A stretch of 64,000 nt of DNA from Mangrovicoccus algicola (GCF_014903745.1 NZ_JACVXA010000003.1:1-64000); one strand, 5' to 3'. Numbered from the stretch's first letter, positions 43,577 through 52,251 are shown. The notes: generated by a model not told the origin, from the sequence alone. A program made the numbers and translations.

Positions 43577-44784
43577 GCCCGTGCGGCCCCGTGTTCCAGC
43601 GCCGCCATGATGCCGCGCAGTTCCGCCAGCCCCTTGAGCCGCCCGATCGCCGGATAGCCGGGCTGCGCCTTGCGGCCCAGATCGTCGAGGATGTCCTGCC
43701 CGTGATCGGGACGGAACGGGATGGAGACATCCGCCCGCCCTGCCGCGCGCCGCCGCGCCTCCTCGGCCACGACCGCCTTCATCAGCGCGACCATGTCCGT
43801 GCCGCCGCCCAGATGCTCGGCCTCGTAGAAGGAACACGGGACGGTATCGGTGTCGCGGGTGACATTGCGCAGATGCAGGAAATGCACGCGATCGCCCAGC
43901 CGCTCCATCATGCCCGGCAGGTCATTGTCCGGCCGCGCGCCCAGCGAGCCCGAACACAGGGTCACGCCATTGGCGGGCAGGTCCACCGCATCCAGCACCG
44001 CGCGGTAATCCGCCTCAGTCGACATGATCCGCGGCAGGCCCAGCAGCGGGAAGGGCGGATCGTCGGGATGACAGCACAGGCGCAGCCCCAGCCGCTCGGC
44101 CTCGGGGGCCACCTCGGCGAGGAAATCGATCAGGTGACCGCGCAGCGTCGCCGTCGGCAGCCCGGCATATTCAGCTAGATGCGCGCGCACATCCTCCAGC
44201 GTGAACTGCTCGGCCGCACCGGGCAGGCCGCAGACAAGGTTGTCCATCAGCTGCTGCCGGCGGGCCTCGTCCATCGCCGCGAACCGCACCGCCGCCTCGG
44301 CCACCACCGCCTCGGGAAAGCTTTCGGCCGCGCCGGGGCGTTGCAGGATGTGGATGTCGAATGCGGCGAAATCCGCCAGGTCGAAACGCATCGCCGTGCC
44401 GCCATGGGAAACCTCCCAGGCCAGGTCGGTCCGCGTCCAGTCCAGCACCGGCATGAAGTTGTAGCAGATCACCTCGATCCCGGCACGGGCCAGGTTGGCC
44501 ATGCTTTCGCGGTAATGCGCGATATGCGTGCGCCAGTCGCCCTGCTGCTTCTTGATGTCCTCGGAAACCGGCAGGCTTTCGACCACCTCCCAGGCCAGGC
44601 CCGAGGGGCGGCCGTCGCGGCGGCGCCCGATCTCGTCCTGGCGGCGGCGGATCTCCTCGGGGCTCCAGACCGCCCCCGTGGGCACGTGATGAAGCGCCGA
44701 GACGACCCCCTCCACCCCGGCCTGCATCATGTCGTCGATGCCGACCCCGTCCAGCGGACCGAACCATCGCCATGTCTGTCGCAT
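43573..44784 (-). CDS. uxuA: D-mannonate dehydratase UxuA
   Basis: A 403-aa TIM-barrel dehydratase. The start MRQTWRWFGPLDGV is diagnostic for UxuA, followed by VCYNFMPVLDWTRTDL-like text, LCCHPDDPP, CSGSLGARPDNDLP, HFLHLRNV and FRPDHGQ. Metal ligands are expected in the Cys/His/Asp of these motifs. It converts D-mannonate to 2-keto-3-deoxy-D-gluconate (KDG). The ATG at 44784 has GGGAGG upstream. It heads a five-gene operon with the AGE enzyme and a TRAP transporter. An ATCCTAGAATC motif overlaps its likely -10 box. A second, unrelated mannonate dehydratase (ManD) is encoded at 47.3-48.5 kb. Confidence 0.95.
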   Translation of the reverse strand: MRQTWRWFGPLDGVGIDDMMQAGVEGVVSALHHVPTGAVWSPEEIRRRQDEIGRRRDGRPSGLAWEVVESLPVSEDIKKQQGDWRTHIAHYRESMANLARAGIEVICYNFMPVLDWTRTDLAWEVSHGGTAMRFDLADFAAFDIHILQRPGAAESFPEAVVAEAAVRFAAMDEARRQQLMDNLVCGLPGAAEQFTLEDVRAHLAEYAGLPTATLRGHLIDFLAEVAPEAERLGLRLCCHPDDPPFPLLGLPRIMSTEADYRAVLDAVDLPANGVTLCSGSLGARPDNDLPGMMERLGDRVHFLHLRNVTRDTDTVPCSFYEAEHLGGGTDMVALMKAVVAEEARRRAAGRADVSIPFRPDHGQDILDDLGRKAQPGYPAIGRLKGLAELRGIMAALEHGAARA

Positions 44785-44807
44785 GCGCACCTCCCTCTTC
44801 AACTTGG

Positions 44808-44836
44808 ATCCTAGAATCGTCTATCTTGTTTGACAA
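44808..44836 (-). promoter_or_regulatory. uxuA promoter with operator ATCCTAGAAT on the -10 box
   Basis: On the minus strand TTGTCA (complement of 44831-44836) is followed 17 bp later by TAGGAT (complement of 44808-44813), a reasonable sigma-70-type pair. TAGGAT is part of the near-palindrome ATCCTAGAAT (44808-44817). Binding there would block the polymerase. The GntR gene divergently transcribed from 44891 is the obvious candidate repressor. Confidence 0.65.
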
Positions 44837-44890
44837 GTATGGTAGTATGGCTTGCTTGATTTATTTTGGACAGGCCGGTACAGTCCGGGC

Positions 44891-45565
44891 ATGAGCCTCG
44901 ATCCCTCCTTCGAACTGTCCGCCCCCGTGGGCAGCCAGCTGATCCTGACGCTGCGGCGGCGCATCGTGACCGGCGAACTGGTGCCCGGCACGCGCCTGTC
45001 CGAGAAGGAGATCGCCGCCGATTACGGCCTGTCGCGCCAGCCCGTGCGCGAGGCGTTCATCAAGCTCTCCGCCGACCGGCTGGTCGAGGTGCGCCCGCAG
45101 CGCGGCACCTTCGTGTGCCGCATCAAGATAGAGGACGTGATGACCTCGCGTTTCGTGCGCGAGGCGGTGGAGGCCGATATCGCCCGGCTTGCCGCGACCC
45201 GCGCCGATGATGCCGCCATCCGCCTCTTGCGCGACATGCTGGACCGGCAGCGCGCCAGCCTGGGCGCGGGGGGCCCGGTCTTCATGCAGCTCGACGAACA
45301 GTTCCACCGGGCCCTGGCCGAGACCGCCGGACAGGCCGGCGCCTGGCTGCACCTGGAATCGATCAAGATGCACATGGACCGGGTCCGGCACCTGACCGCC
45401 GCGGAACTGCCCGTGGCGCCGCTGGTCGATCAGCACGCGGCCATCGTGGAGGCCGTGGCCGCGCGCGATCCCGACCGGGCCGAGGGTGCCGTCCGCGCGC
45501 ATCTGCGCGGCGTGCTGGAACATCTGGAGGCCATGAAGCTGTCCCTGCCGGATTACTTCATCTGA
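44891..45565 (+). CDS. GntR/FCD regulator, divergent from uxuA
   Basis: A 224-aa regulator. The winged helix (about 10-75) carries SEKEIAADYGLSRQPVREAF, and the FCD domain has DEQFHRALAETAGQ and a late DQHAAIVEA with the metal His. The ATG at 44891 is preferred over a TTG at 44852 because it fits family length, although the ribosome site is poor. It is divergent from uxuA over 106 bp with an ATCCTAGAATC motif. Its recognition helix SRQPVR equals that of the GntR at 60259, so both may read the same operator. The likely ligand is KDG or a uronate. Confidence 0.85.
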   Translation: MSLDPSFELSAPVGSQLILTLRRRIVTGELVPGTRLSEKEIAADYGLSRQPVREAFIKLSADRLVEVRPQRGTFVCRIKIEDVMTSRFVREAVEADIARLAATRADDAAIRLLRDMLDRQRASLGAGGPVFMQLDEQFHRALAETAGQAGAWLHLESIKMHMDRVRHLTAAELPVAPLVDQHAAIVEAVAARDPDRAEGAVRAHLRGVLEHLEAMKLSLPDYFI

Positions 45566-45727
45566 GCCGCCGGGCCGACCGGCCAGAGCCTTCCGCAATT
45601 TTGAGTGATCGCTCCAGTGGTGGCTTGCCGAGGCCTGCCGCGGGACCTAGCCTTCGCCCGAACGCATCAGCGCGGCCCCCGTCCCGAAACAGGCAGGCGG
45701 TGCCGCGGCAATCGAAGGAACCGAGCG

Positions 45728-46588
45728 ATGTCCGATTACACCCCGCCCAAGGTCTGGACCTGGGATGCGCAGAGCGGCGGCAACTGGTCCAAGATCAACC
45801 GTCCCGTCGCGGGCCCCACCCATGAGGCCGAACTGCCGCTGGGACGCCATCCGATCCAGCTTTATTCGATGGGCACGCCGAACGGCCAGAAGGTGACCAT
45901 CATGCTCGAGGAGCTGCTGGCGCTGGGTCACGCGGGGGCGGAATACGACGCGCACCTGATCCGCATCGGCGAGGGCGACCAGTTCTCCTCGGGCTTCGTG
46001 GCGCTGAACCCCAATTCCAAGATCCCCGCCATGCTGGACCGCGACACCGGCATCCGGGTCTTCGAAAGCGGGTCGATCGTGCTGTACCTGGCCGAGAAAT
46101 TCGGCGCCTTCCTGCCCTCCGACCCCGCCGCGCGCACCGAGGTGATGAACTGGGTGTTCTGGCTGCAGGGATCGGCCCCCTATCTGGGCGGCGGCTTCGG
46201 GCATTTCTATGCCTATGCCCCCGAGAAATTCGAATACGCGATCAACCGCTTCACCATGGAGGCCAAGCGGCAGATGGACGTGCTGGACCGCGAACTGGCG
46301 GAGAAGCGCTTTCTCGGCGGCGACAGCTATTCCATCGCCGATATCCTGACCTGGCCCTGGTACGGCAACCTAGTGCTGGGCAAGGCCTATGATGCGGGCG
46401 AATTCCTGGATGTGGACAGCTATGCCAATCTGGGCCGCTGGGCCCGCGAGATCCTGGAGCGGCCCGCCGTGCAGCGCGGGCGGATCGTGAACCGCACCTC
46501 CGGACCGCTGTCCGAGCAGCTGCATGAACGCCATGACGCCTCGGATTTCGATCTGCGCACCCAGGACAAGATCGCCCCGGAAACCTGA
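45728..46588 (+). CDS. yghU: Glutathione S-transferase-like protein, YghU type
   Basis: A 286-aa thioredoxin-fold protein. The extended N-terminus with PPKVWTWDAQSGGNWSKINRP and HPIQLYSMGTPNGQKVTIML is diagnostic for YghU/YfcG-like disulfide oxidoreductases, which use glutathione and have little classical transferase activity. FESGSIVLYLAEKFG is the glutathione site, and the C-terminal helical domain has FGHFYAYAPEKFEYA. It lies 162 bp after the GntR gene and 19 bp before a second GST. Its link to uronate metabolism is unclear; protection against reactive keto-uronates is possible. Confidence 0.87.
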   Translation: MSDYTPPKVWTWDAQSGGNWSKINRPVAGPTHEAELPLGRHPIQLYSMGTPNGQKVTIMLEELLALGHAGAEYDAHLIRIGEGDQFSSGFVALNPNSKIPAMLDRDTGIRVFESGSIVLYLAEKFGAFLPSDPAARTEVMNWVFWLQGSAPYLGGGFGHFYAYAPEKFEYAINRFTMEAKRQMDVLDRELAEKRFLGGDSYSIADILTWPWYGNLVLGKAYDAGEFLDVDSYANLGRWAREILERPAVQRGRIVNRTSGPLSEQLHERHDASDFDLRTQDKIAPET

Positions 46589-46607
46589 CCGGCGCAGAGG
46601 AAGAGAC

Positions 46608-47282
46608 ATGCTGAAATTCTACTATCACCCGACGCCCAACCCGATGAAGGTCGCGCTGTTCCTGGCCGAGACCGGCCTGCCCTTCGACCTGGTGCCGATC
46701 GACACGGCGAAGGGCGAACAGCACGATCCCGCCTTCCGCGCGATCAATCCCAATGGCAAGCTGCCCGCCATCGTCGACGAGGACGGCACCGCAGTTTTCG
46801 ACAGCACGGCGATCCTTCTCTACCTGTCGGAGAAGACCGGGCGGCTCGGCGCGGCGCCGGAACAGCGCGGCGCCCTCCTGTCATGGCTGATGTTCATCGG
46901 CACGGGGCTCGGGCCGTTCTCGGGGCAATCGGTGCATTTCCACCATGCCGCGCCCGAGGAAATCCCCTATGCCCGGAACCGCTACATGAAGGAGGCGCGC
47001 CGCCATTACCAGGTGCTGAACGACCATCTGCGGGGCCGCGACTTCATCGTGGGCGACAGCTATTCGATCGCCGACATCTCGGCCTGGGGCTGGGTGATGC
47101 GCGCGCCGCGGGTGATGGGCGAGGACGCGCTGGCCGATTTTCCCGAGGTCGCGCGCTGGTTCGAGGCGATCAATGCCCGCCCCGCCGTGGAAGTGGCCGG
47201 CCGCATCGCCGAAGGCATTCCCTTCAAGACCCCGGGCGACGCGGCGTCGCTGCGGGCGCTCTATCCCGGCAATTACGCCTGA
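46608..47282 (+). CDS. Glutathione S-transferase family protein
   Basis: A 224-aa cytosolic GST. The N-terminal domain starts LKFYYHPTPNPMKVALFLAE and contains NPNGKLPAIVD and FDSTAILLYLSEK (glutathione-binding Pro and Ser). The C-terminal helical domain has FIVGDSYSIADISAWGW. AGAGGAAGAG precedes the ATG. It is probably cotranscribed with the YghU-like gene. It converges on the manD operon, with a hairpin in the 36-bp gap. The substrate is unknown. Confidence 0.85.
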   Translation: MLKFYYHPTPNPMKVALFLAETGLPFDLVPIDTAKGEQHDPAFRAINPNGKLPAIVDEDGTAVFDSTAILLYLSEKTGRLGAAPEQRGALLSWLMFIGTGLGPFSGQSVHFHHAAPEEIPYARNRYMKEARRHYQVLNDHLRGRDFIVGDSYSIADISAWGWVMRAPRVMGEDALADFPEVARWFEAINARPAVEVAGRIAEGIPFKTPGDAASLRALYPGNYA

Positions 47283-47292
47283 TCCCGGCCGG

Positions 47293-47310
47293 GGGGCGGC
47301 CTGCCGCCCC
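47293..47310. terminator. Compact hairpin between convergent GST and manD genes
   Basis: GGGGCGGC (47293-47300) pairs with GCCGCCCC (47303-47310) in the 36-bp gap. It has no T tract and would serve both sides as a weak terminator. Confidence 0.4.
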
Positions 47311-47318
47311 TCTGCGCC

Positions 47319-48542
47319 TCAGTAATCCCACATCGTCCCGTCCTCGAGCCGCACCACCGGGTGGCTGCCCGGCGCATAGACGTAGCGCGCGGCGAGGGCC
47401 TCGTCGAAATCCACCCCCAGCCCCGGCGCGTCGCTGACATGGAACAGCCCGCCTTCCATGCGGTGATCCGAGGGAAACAGCGCGTCGCATTCGGCCGTGC
47501 CCAGCACCAGGTATTCCTGGATGCCGAAATTGGGGGCCCAGGCATTCAGATGCGCCTGCGCCGCCATCGAGACGGGCGAATGGCTGGGGGCGCCGTGGAA
47601 ACCGGTGCGCACATGATGCATCCCGGCCAGGTCGACGATCCGGCGCACCGGCGTGATCCCCCCGGCATAGGTGACGGCCACGCGGATGAAATCGATCAGC
47701 TCCTGCTTGATCAGCCTGTTGCACTGCCAGAGCGACTGGAACACTTCGCCGATGGCGACCGGAACGGTCGAATGCTGCCGCAGCAGCCGCAGCGCATCCT
47801 GGTCCTCGGCAGGCGTCGGGTCCTCCAGCCAGAAGAGGTCGGCAGGCTCCACCGCCCGGGCGAAGGCCGCCGCCTCCCGCGGCATCAGCCGGTGATGCAC
47901 GTCATGCAGGATCTTCAGCTCGGGCCCGAAGCGGTCGCGCAACTCGCACAGGGCGCCGGGCATGTAGCGCAGATAGCGGCCGCTGTCCCAGTATTCGACG
48001 CTCGGGCGGAGGCCGCCGAAATCGGTGATGTAATGGCGCGCGCCGCGCGTCCCGGGCACGGCATAGCCCGCCCCCGGCATGCCGGGAATGCCGCATTGCA
48101 CCCGCACCGCCCTGTAGCCCTCTTCGATGCGGGCGGCCACCGAATCCGCCAGATCCTCCAGGTCCGATCCGGCGGCATGGGCATAGACCAGCGCGCCGTC
48201 GCGGCTTCGTCCGCCCAGCAGCTGATGGACCGGCAGCCCGGCGATCTTGCCCTTGATGTCCCACAGCGCCATGTCGATCGCGCCATAGGCGGCCATGGCG
48301 ATCGGGCCGCCGCGGAAATAGGCCCCGCGATAGAGGAACTGCCAGATATCCTCGCTGTTGCGCGGGTCCATCCCGATGATCGCCGGGATCAGGTAATCGC
48401 GCAGATAGGCGGCCGGCAGCGTCTCGCGGTTGTTCAGCGTCGCATCGCCCAGCCCGTAGACGCCCTGATCGGTCAGGATCTTGAGCGTCACGTAGTTCTT
48501 GCCCGGCCCGCCGACGAAGACCTTGGCATCGGTAATTTTCAT
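47319..48542 (-). CDS. manD: D-mannonate dehydratase, ManD/RspA type (enolase superfamily)
   Basis: A 407-aa enolase-superfamily enzyme. The start KITDAKVFVGGPGKNYVTLK, GDATLNNRET, EDIWQFLYRGAYFRGGP, AAIDMALWDIKGK-like text and LLGGRSRDG all fit ManD proteins, as do HDVHHRL, FWLEDPTPAE, AIGEVFQSLW (Mg ligands D/E/E) and the ending RLEDGTMWDY. It dehydrates D-mannonate (sometimes D-gluconate) to KDG. The ATG at 48542 is chosen because family alignment starts there. It is the last gene of the ten-gene alginate operon. A second mannonate dehydratase, UxuA, is nearby. Confidence 0.88.
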   Translation of the reverse strand: MKITDAKVFVGGPGKNYVTLKILTDQGVYGLGDATLNNRETLPAAYLRDYLIPAIIGMDPRNSEDIWQFLYRGAYFRGGPIAMAAYGAIDMALWDIKGKIAGLPVHQLLGGRSRDGALVYAHAAGSDLEDLADSVAARIEEGYRAVRVQCGIPGMPGAGYAVPGTRGARHYITDFGGLRPSVEYWDSGRYLRYMPGALCELRDRFGPELKILHDVHHRLMPREAAAFARAVEPADLFWLEDPTPAEDQDALRLLRQHSTVPVAIGEVFQSLWQCNRLIKQELIDFIRVAVTYAGGITPVRRIVDLAGMHHVRTGFHGAPSHSPVSMAAQAHLNAWAPNFGIQEYLVLGTAECDALFPSDHRMEGGLFHVSDAPGLGVDFDEALAARYVYAPGSHPVVRLEDGTMWDY

Positions 48543-48561
48543 GTCCTGTCCTTCCGCCCGC

Positions 48562-49692
48562 TCAGTCCAGGCCCGAAACGTCCGTCCAGCCGTCATCGCG
48601 GCGGATCAGGTCGATGATCTGCTGATAGCGCGCCCCCTCGCGGAAGGTCGGGTAGGGCTCGACCGGCTCGCCCCGGATGTCGCCGACGAAGGCGCGCGCA
48701 AGATAGTGCCAGCACTGCTCGGTCTCGCCCGCCACATCCGGAACGGAGGCCGCGATATCGCCGGGCAGCGGCAGATCCCGCCAGCCCGCCTTCGGCCCCC
48801 ATAGCGACAGCTGCCCGCTGCCATAGTGTCCCTTGATGTAGATCGCGCCCTTCGCGCCATAGATCACGATGTGATCCTCGTGGAACCGCGGCACCAGCCC
48901 GCCATGCTTGAACAGGACGGAGACCGGTTTCTCCGCGAAGGGGCTCTGCAACCGTGCCAGCACGGTATAGGACCATTCGACATCGCTTTCGCCCCATTTC
49001 AGCGCGGGATCGCCCAGATCCTCGGGGATGTGGTCCCGCCGCGTGGCGAAGTTGTGCACCCCCTCGACGATCGGCGCCCGGCCCAGGTCGTCGCGCACCT
49101 CGCCCATGACCGAGAGGATCTTCTCGCCGGCCACGGCACAGGCGATGGACAGCGTATGGGTGAAGTTGTTGTTCAGCCGTCCGCCGCCGGCGGATTTCTG
49201 GTGGGACCAGCCGAAGGGGATGTTGCGGTCCAGGTTGAAATGCGAGATGCACTCGATCTCGGTCGGCGCGCCGATGGCGCCTTCGGCCACCAGTCGTTTC
49301 GCGTGCTGCACGCTGGGCGCATAGCGGAAACTGGCGGCATAGGCGGTCTTCACCCCGGCCGCGCGCGCCAGCCGGGCCAGCTCCGCCGCCGTGTCCGCCC
49401 GGTCGGTCATCGGCTTGTCGCAGAAGACATGGCAGCCCGCGGCGATGGCCCGGCAGATCGGATCGTAATGCGCGCCGCCCGGCGTGGCGATCGAAACGAT
49501 GTCGGGCCGGCACCGCTCCAGCGCCGCCTGCCAATCCGTGCCGGCGAAGGGGATGCCCTTCCGCCGTGCCACGTCCTCGGTCACATGGGGCGTGCGCCCG
49601 ACGATGCCCGCGATCTCGCATCCCGCCGCGCGGAAGGCATCGGCATGGCCCTCGCCGGCGAAACCGGTTCCGGCAATCAGGACTTTCAGCAT
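48562..49692 (-). CDS. Gfo/Idh/MocA-family oxidoreductase
   Basis: A 376-aa NAD(P)-dependent enzyme. The Rossmann part starts LKVLIAGTGFAGEGHADAF, with SIATPGGAHYDP and the catalytic-Lys motif CDKPMTDR. The C-terminal alpha/beta domain follows. The family oxidises or reduces sugars and sugar derivatives. Position between kdgK and manD suggests a uronate/aldonate conversion, for example reduction of mannuronate or fructuronate to mannonate, which would feed ManD. This is inference. Spacing to manD is 19 bp. Confidence 0.83.
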   Translation of the reverse strand: MLKVLIAGTGFAGEGHADAFRAAGCEIAGIVGRTPHVTEDVARRKGIPFAGTDWQAALERCRPDIVSIATPGGAHYDPICRAIAAGCHVFCDKPMTDRADTAAELARLARAAGVKTAYAASFRYAPSVQHAKRLVAEGAIGAPTEIECISHFNLDRNIPFGWSHQKSAGGGRLNNNFTHTLSIACAVAGEKILSVMGEVRDDLGRAPIVEGVHNFATRRDHIPEDLGDPALKWGESDVEWSYTVLARLQSPFAEKPVSVLFKHGGLVPRFHEDHIVIYGAKGAIYIKGHYGSGQLSLWGPKAGWRDLPLPGDIAASVPDVAGETEQCWHYLARAFVGDIRGEPVEPYPTFREGARYQQIIDLIRRDDGWTDVSGLD

Positions 49693-49737
49693 GTCGTCAT
49701 CTCCTTCCGGCCGCGTCCTGCGCGGCCAGCCCCCGTG

Positions 49738-50673
49738 TCAAAGCACAGCGGCGTCCTTCAGCGGCACCAGCGCGCCGCGCCCGCCGATGCAGTGGCGCGC
49801 CATGGCCGCCGCGGCGAGGATGCGGTCGCGGATCGTCATCCCTTCGTCGCCCAGGCAGGCCAGGTAGACCGCGTTGAAACTGTCGCCCGCCGAGGTGGTG
49901 TCGACCACCTCCGCGGCGGCGGGGATCTCGACCACGCCCTGCGCGGCGCCTTCGAGGTAATGGACCGCCCCCGGCCCGTTCTTCACCGTCACCGCCAGCG
50001 TCCCGGCCGCGCGGTAGCGCGCGATCGTCGCCTGCGGATCGGCATCGCCGAAATGGGTCGCCTCATCCTCGAAGGAGGGCAGCACCAGGTCGCTCAGCGC
50101 CGCCGCCTGCATGGTCCGGTCGCGCATCGTGGCGGCATCCTCCCACAGGCGCGGACGCAGGTTGGGATCGAAGGCCACCAGCCGCCCCTGCACGCGGGCC
50201 CGTTCCAGCGCCCTGAACAGCCGCGTCCGCGCGGGATCCGACAGGATCGCCAGGGTGATCCCCGAGAAATAGATCGTGTCCGCCTCGGCCATCGCCTGAT
50301 CCAGGCGGCGCGAATTCTCCGCAAGCAGCCGCGCCGCCGACATGTCCCGCCAATAGGAGAAGCTGCGTTCGCCATCCTTCAGCGCGATCAGGTACAGCCC
50401 CATCGTCCCGCCCGGCACCTGCCGCACGAAACGCCGGTCGATCCCGGTCTCGTCGAGGAAGGCCAGGAACCGGTCGGAGACGGCATCGTCGCCGATGGCC
50501 GTCAGGTAGGAGACCAGCGCCTGTGGCCGGACCTGGCGGATGTACCAGGCGGTGTTGAACGTGTCCCCGGCAAAGCCGCGGCGATAGGCCTCCGCCTCCC
50601 CGGCGGGACTGAACTCGATCATGCATTCGCCGATGGCGAGGATCCGGGGAGTGGATGGCGGAGATTGATCCAT
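49738..50673 (-). CDS. kdgK: 2-keto-3-deoxygluconate kinase (PfkB family)
   Basis: A 311-aa PfkB-fold kinase. AIGECMIEFSP at the start, GGDTFNTA-like AGDTFNTAWYIRQV, the DPNLRPRLW stretch and DTTSAGDSFNAVYL (catalytic Asp in AGDSF) fit KdgK. It phosphorylates KDG to KDPG, the entry to the lower Entner-Doudoroff pathway. The ATG at 50673 gives the family start; 50736 is too long. The aldolase that would cleave KDPG is not in the window. It follows the PL7 gene by about 59 bp in the operon. Confidence 0.9.
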   Translation of the reverse strand: MDQSPPSTPRILAIGECMIEFSPAGEAEAYRRGFAGDTFNTAWYIRQVRPQALVSYLTAIGDDAVSDRFLAFLDETGIDRRFVRQVPGGTMGLYLIALKDGERSFSYWRDMSAARLLAENSRRLDQAMAEADTIYFSGITLAILSDPARTRLFRALERARVQGRLVAFDPNLRPRLWEDAATMRDRTMQAAALSDLVLPSFEDEATHFGDADPQATIARYRAAGTLAVTVKNGPGAVHYLEGAAQGVVEIPAAAEVVDTTSAGDSFNAVYLACLGDEGMTIRDRILAAAAMARHCIGGRGALVPLKDAAVL

Positions 50674-50732
50674 GGGATGCCCTGCTGCTGTCCTGCCGCG
50701 AAGGGGCCGCCGCAAAGGCGGCCCCGCCCGGC

Positions 50733-52166
50733 TCATTCGTGCTCGACCTCGAGCTTGTAGAAGGTGACCTGGTCGAAATCGCGCTCCGGCCAGGTGGTGG
50801 TGTTGTTCTGCGAATAGGCCCCGGCCTTGAAATACATGAAGTCCTTGCCGTGGGAGTAGCCGCTGTCGCTCATGTCGAAGGGTTCGGCCTCGATCACGCT
50901 GCCGTCGTCGCGGGTGATGGTGACATGCAGCATCGGGCGCGCCGTGCCGTCGTCATCCTCGGTGCTGACGCGGATCTCGTAGGAGAAGACCTCGTCCAGC
51001 GCGATCCCGTCCTCGGGGTTGGGCGCCATGTCGCCGCGATCGCCGATGACCTCGACATACAGGTCGTCCTGCTCGACCGGCTCATGGGCGAAATAGATCG
51101 AGCCGAACTTGTTGGTCGGCAGCTTGCGGTAATAGAGCCGGATGGGTTCGTCATCCTTGGCATGGATCTGCCCGATGATGACCCGGCCGACCTTGCCGCG
51201 TTCGCCGATGCGGGTGACCTGGTTGACCGCCAGCGTGGCGCGCATCGTGCCGTCGACGCCGCCGGCCAGCTCCTGCGCCTCGGCGGGTGCCGTGCCGAAG
51301 ACCCAGTTGTTCTTGTTCGGCGTGCCGTCATCGATGCGGGTGGAGATGCTTTCGTCGCCGCCGCGCATCATCTCGCGCAGCTCGCTGCGCACATAGCTGG
51401 AATTCTGGGTCGTGACGCCGCCGGGCACGGCACGGAACACCATGCCGCCGGTCACCGGGTCGGTGTAGAAGAAATCGGGATCCGACCAGCCCTGAAGGTC
51501 GTTCTCCTCGATCTCGTCGACCTTGCCGTTGCCGTCGCGATCCACCGGCAGCGTGATCTTCCACCGCGTCAGGTCGAAATTTTCGCTGGGCGGGGCATCG
51601 GTCCTCAGCCCGTAGGCGCTCAGCCCCGCGACCCGCGCTCCGTCGCTGCCGTCGCCGGAGGCCGCCATCTCGCCGGAGCCGCAGCCATAGACCTGCACCT
51701 CCAGCACGCTGTTCCATTCGCTGCCCTCGTTGCCCAGCCCCACGACGCGCAGATAGCGGGCCTCGACATCCTCGATATCCACGCGCTCGATCGCGGTGGT
51801 GCCGCCCTGGCTGGTGGTCTCGCCCAGCACCGGCGCGAAGGTCTCGCCGTCCATCGAGGCCTCCAGCCGGAACATGTTCCGCCGCTCGTCGCCCTTGTAG
51901 AAGGCAAGCCCGGCCTCGCGCAGCTGCTGCGCCTCGCCCAGATCCAGGGTCAGCGTCTTGCCGGCCCCTTTCGAGGACCAGCGCGAATCCGGGTCGAACA
52001 TGCCGTCCACGGCGTATTCCGGGCCGTAGGACCCGTCGAAGCTGCCGTCATCGACGGCCGAGACCACGCGCAGCTGCGCGGGATCGGTGCAGGCGGTCTG
52101 CGCCAGGGCAGCCCCGCCCATGAGCGCCAGGGCGGCGGTGCCGCAGGCAAGTGTCAAGCGTTGCAA
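50733..52166 (-). CDS. CBM32-PL7 alginate lyase, Sec-secreted
   Basis: A 477-aa lyase. A Sec signal (about 1-22, cut after ALA) is followed by a discoidin/F5-8C-type carbohydrate-binding module, CBM32 (about 28-160), an acidic Gly/Ser linker, and a PL7 domain (about 195-477) with RSELREM (260-266), QIH (333-335) and YFKAGAYSQ (445-453). It cleaves alginate by beta-elimination outside the cytoplasm. It differs from the RTX lyase at 36 kb in export route and binding module. A long hairpin lies just upstream. Confidence 0.92.
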   Translation of the reverse strand: MQRLTLACGTAALALMGGAALAQTACTDPAQLRVVSAVDDGSFDGSYGPEYAVDGMFDPDSRWSSKGAGKTLTLDLGEAQQLREAGLAFYKGDERRNMFRLEASMDGETFAPVLGETTSQGGTTAIERVDIEDVEARYLRVVGLGNEGSEWNSVLEVQVYGCGSGEMAASGDGSDGARVAGLSAYGLRTDAPPSENFDLTRWKITLPVDRDGNGKVDEIEENDLQGWSDPDFFYTDPVTGGMVFRAVPGGVTTQNSSYVRSELREMMRGGDESISTRIDDGTPNKNNWVFGTAPAEAQELAGGVDGTMRATLAVNQVTRIGERGKVGRVIIGQIHAKDDEPIRLYYRKLPTNKFGSIYFAHEPVEQDDLYVEVIGDRGDMAPNPEDGIALDEVFSYEIRVSTEDDDGTARPMLHVTITRDDGSVIEAEPFDMSDSGYSHGKDFMYFKAGAYSQNNTTTWPERDFDQVTFYKLEVEHE

Positions 52167-52222
52167 GATGAATCCTCCCGGATGATGATGACGGGCCCCG
52201 CGGGGCCTCCTCCCGTCCCTGT

Positions 52223-52251
52223 CCGGCAGCCGCCACGGCGGCGCCTGCCGG
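52223..52251. repeat. Nested hairpin between the SDR and PL7 genes
   Basis: CCGGCAG (52223-52229) and CTGCCGG (52245-52251) form an outer stem around an inner GCCGCC/GGCGGC stem. A second self-complementary stretch, GGCCCCGCGGGGCC, is at 52194-52207. Both lie in the 105-bp gap of the alginate operon and may tune PL7 expression or mRNA decay. Confidence 0.4.
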
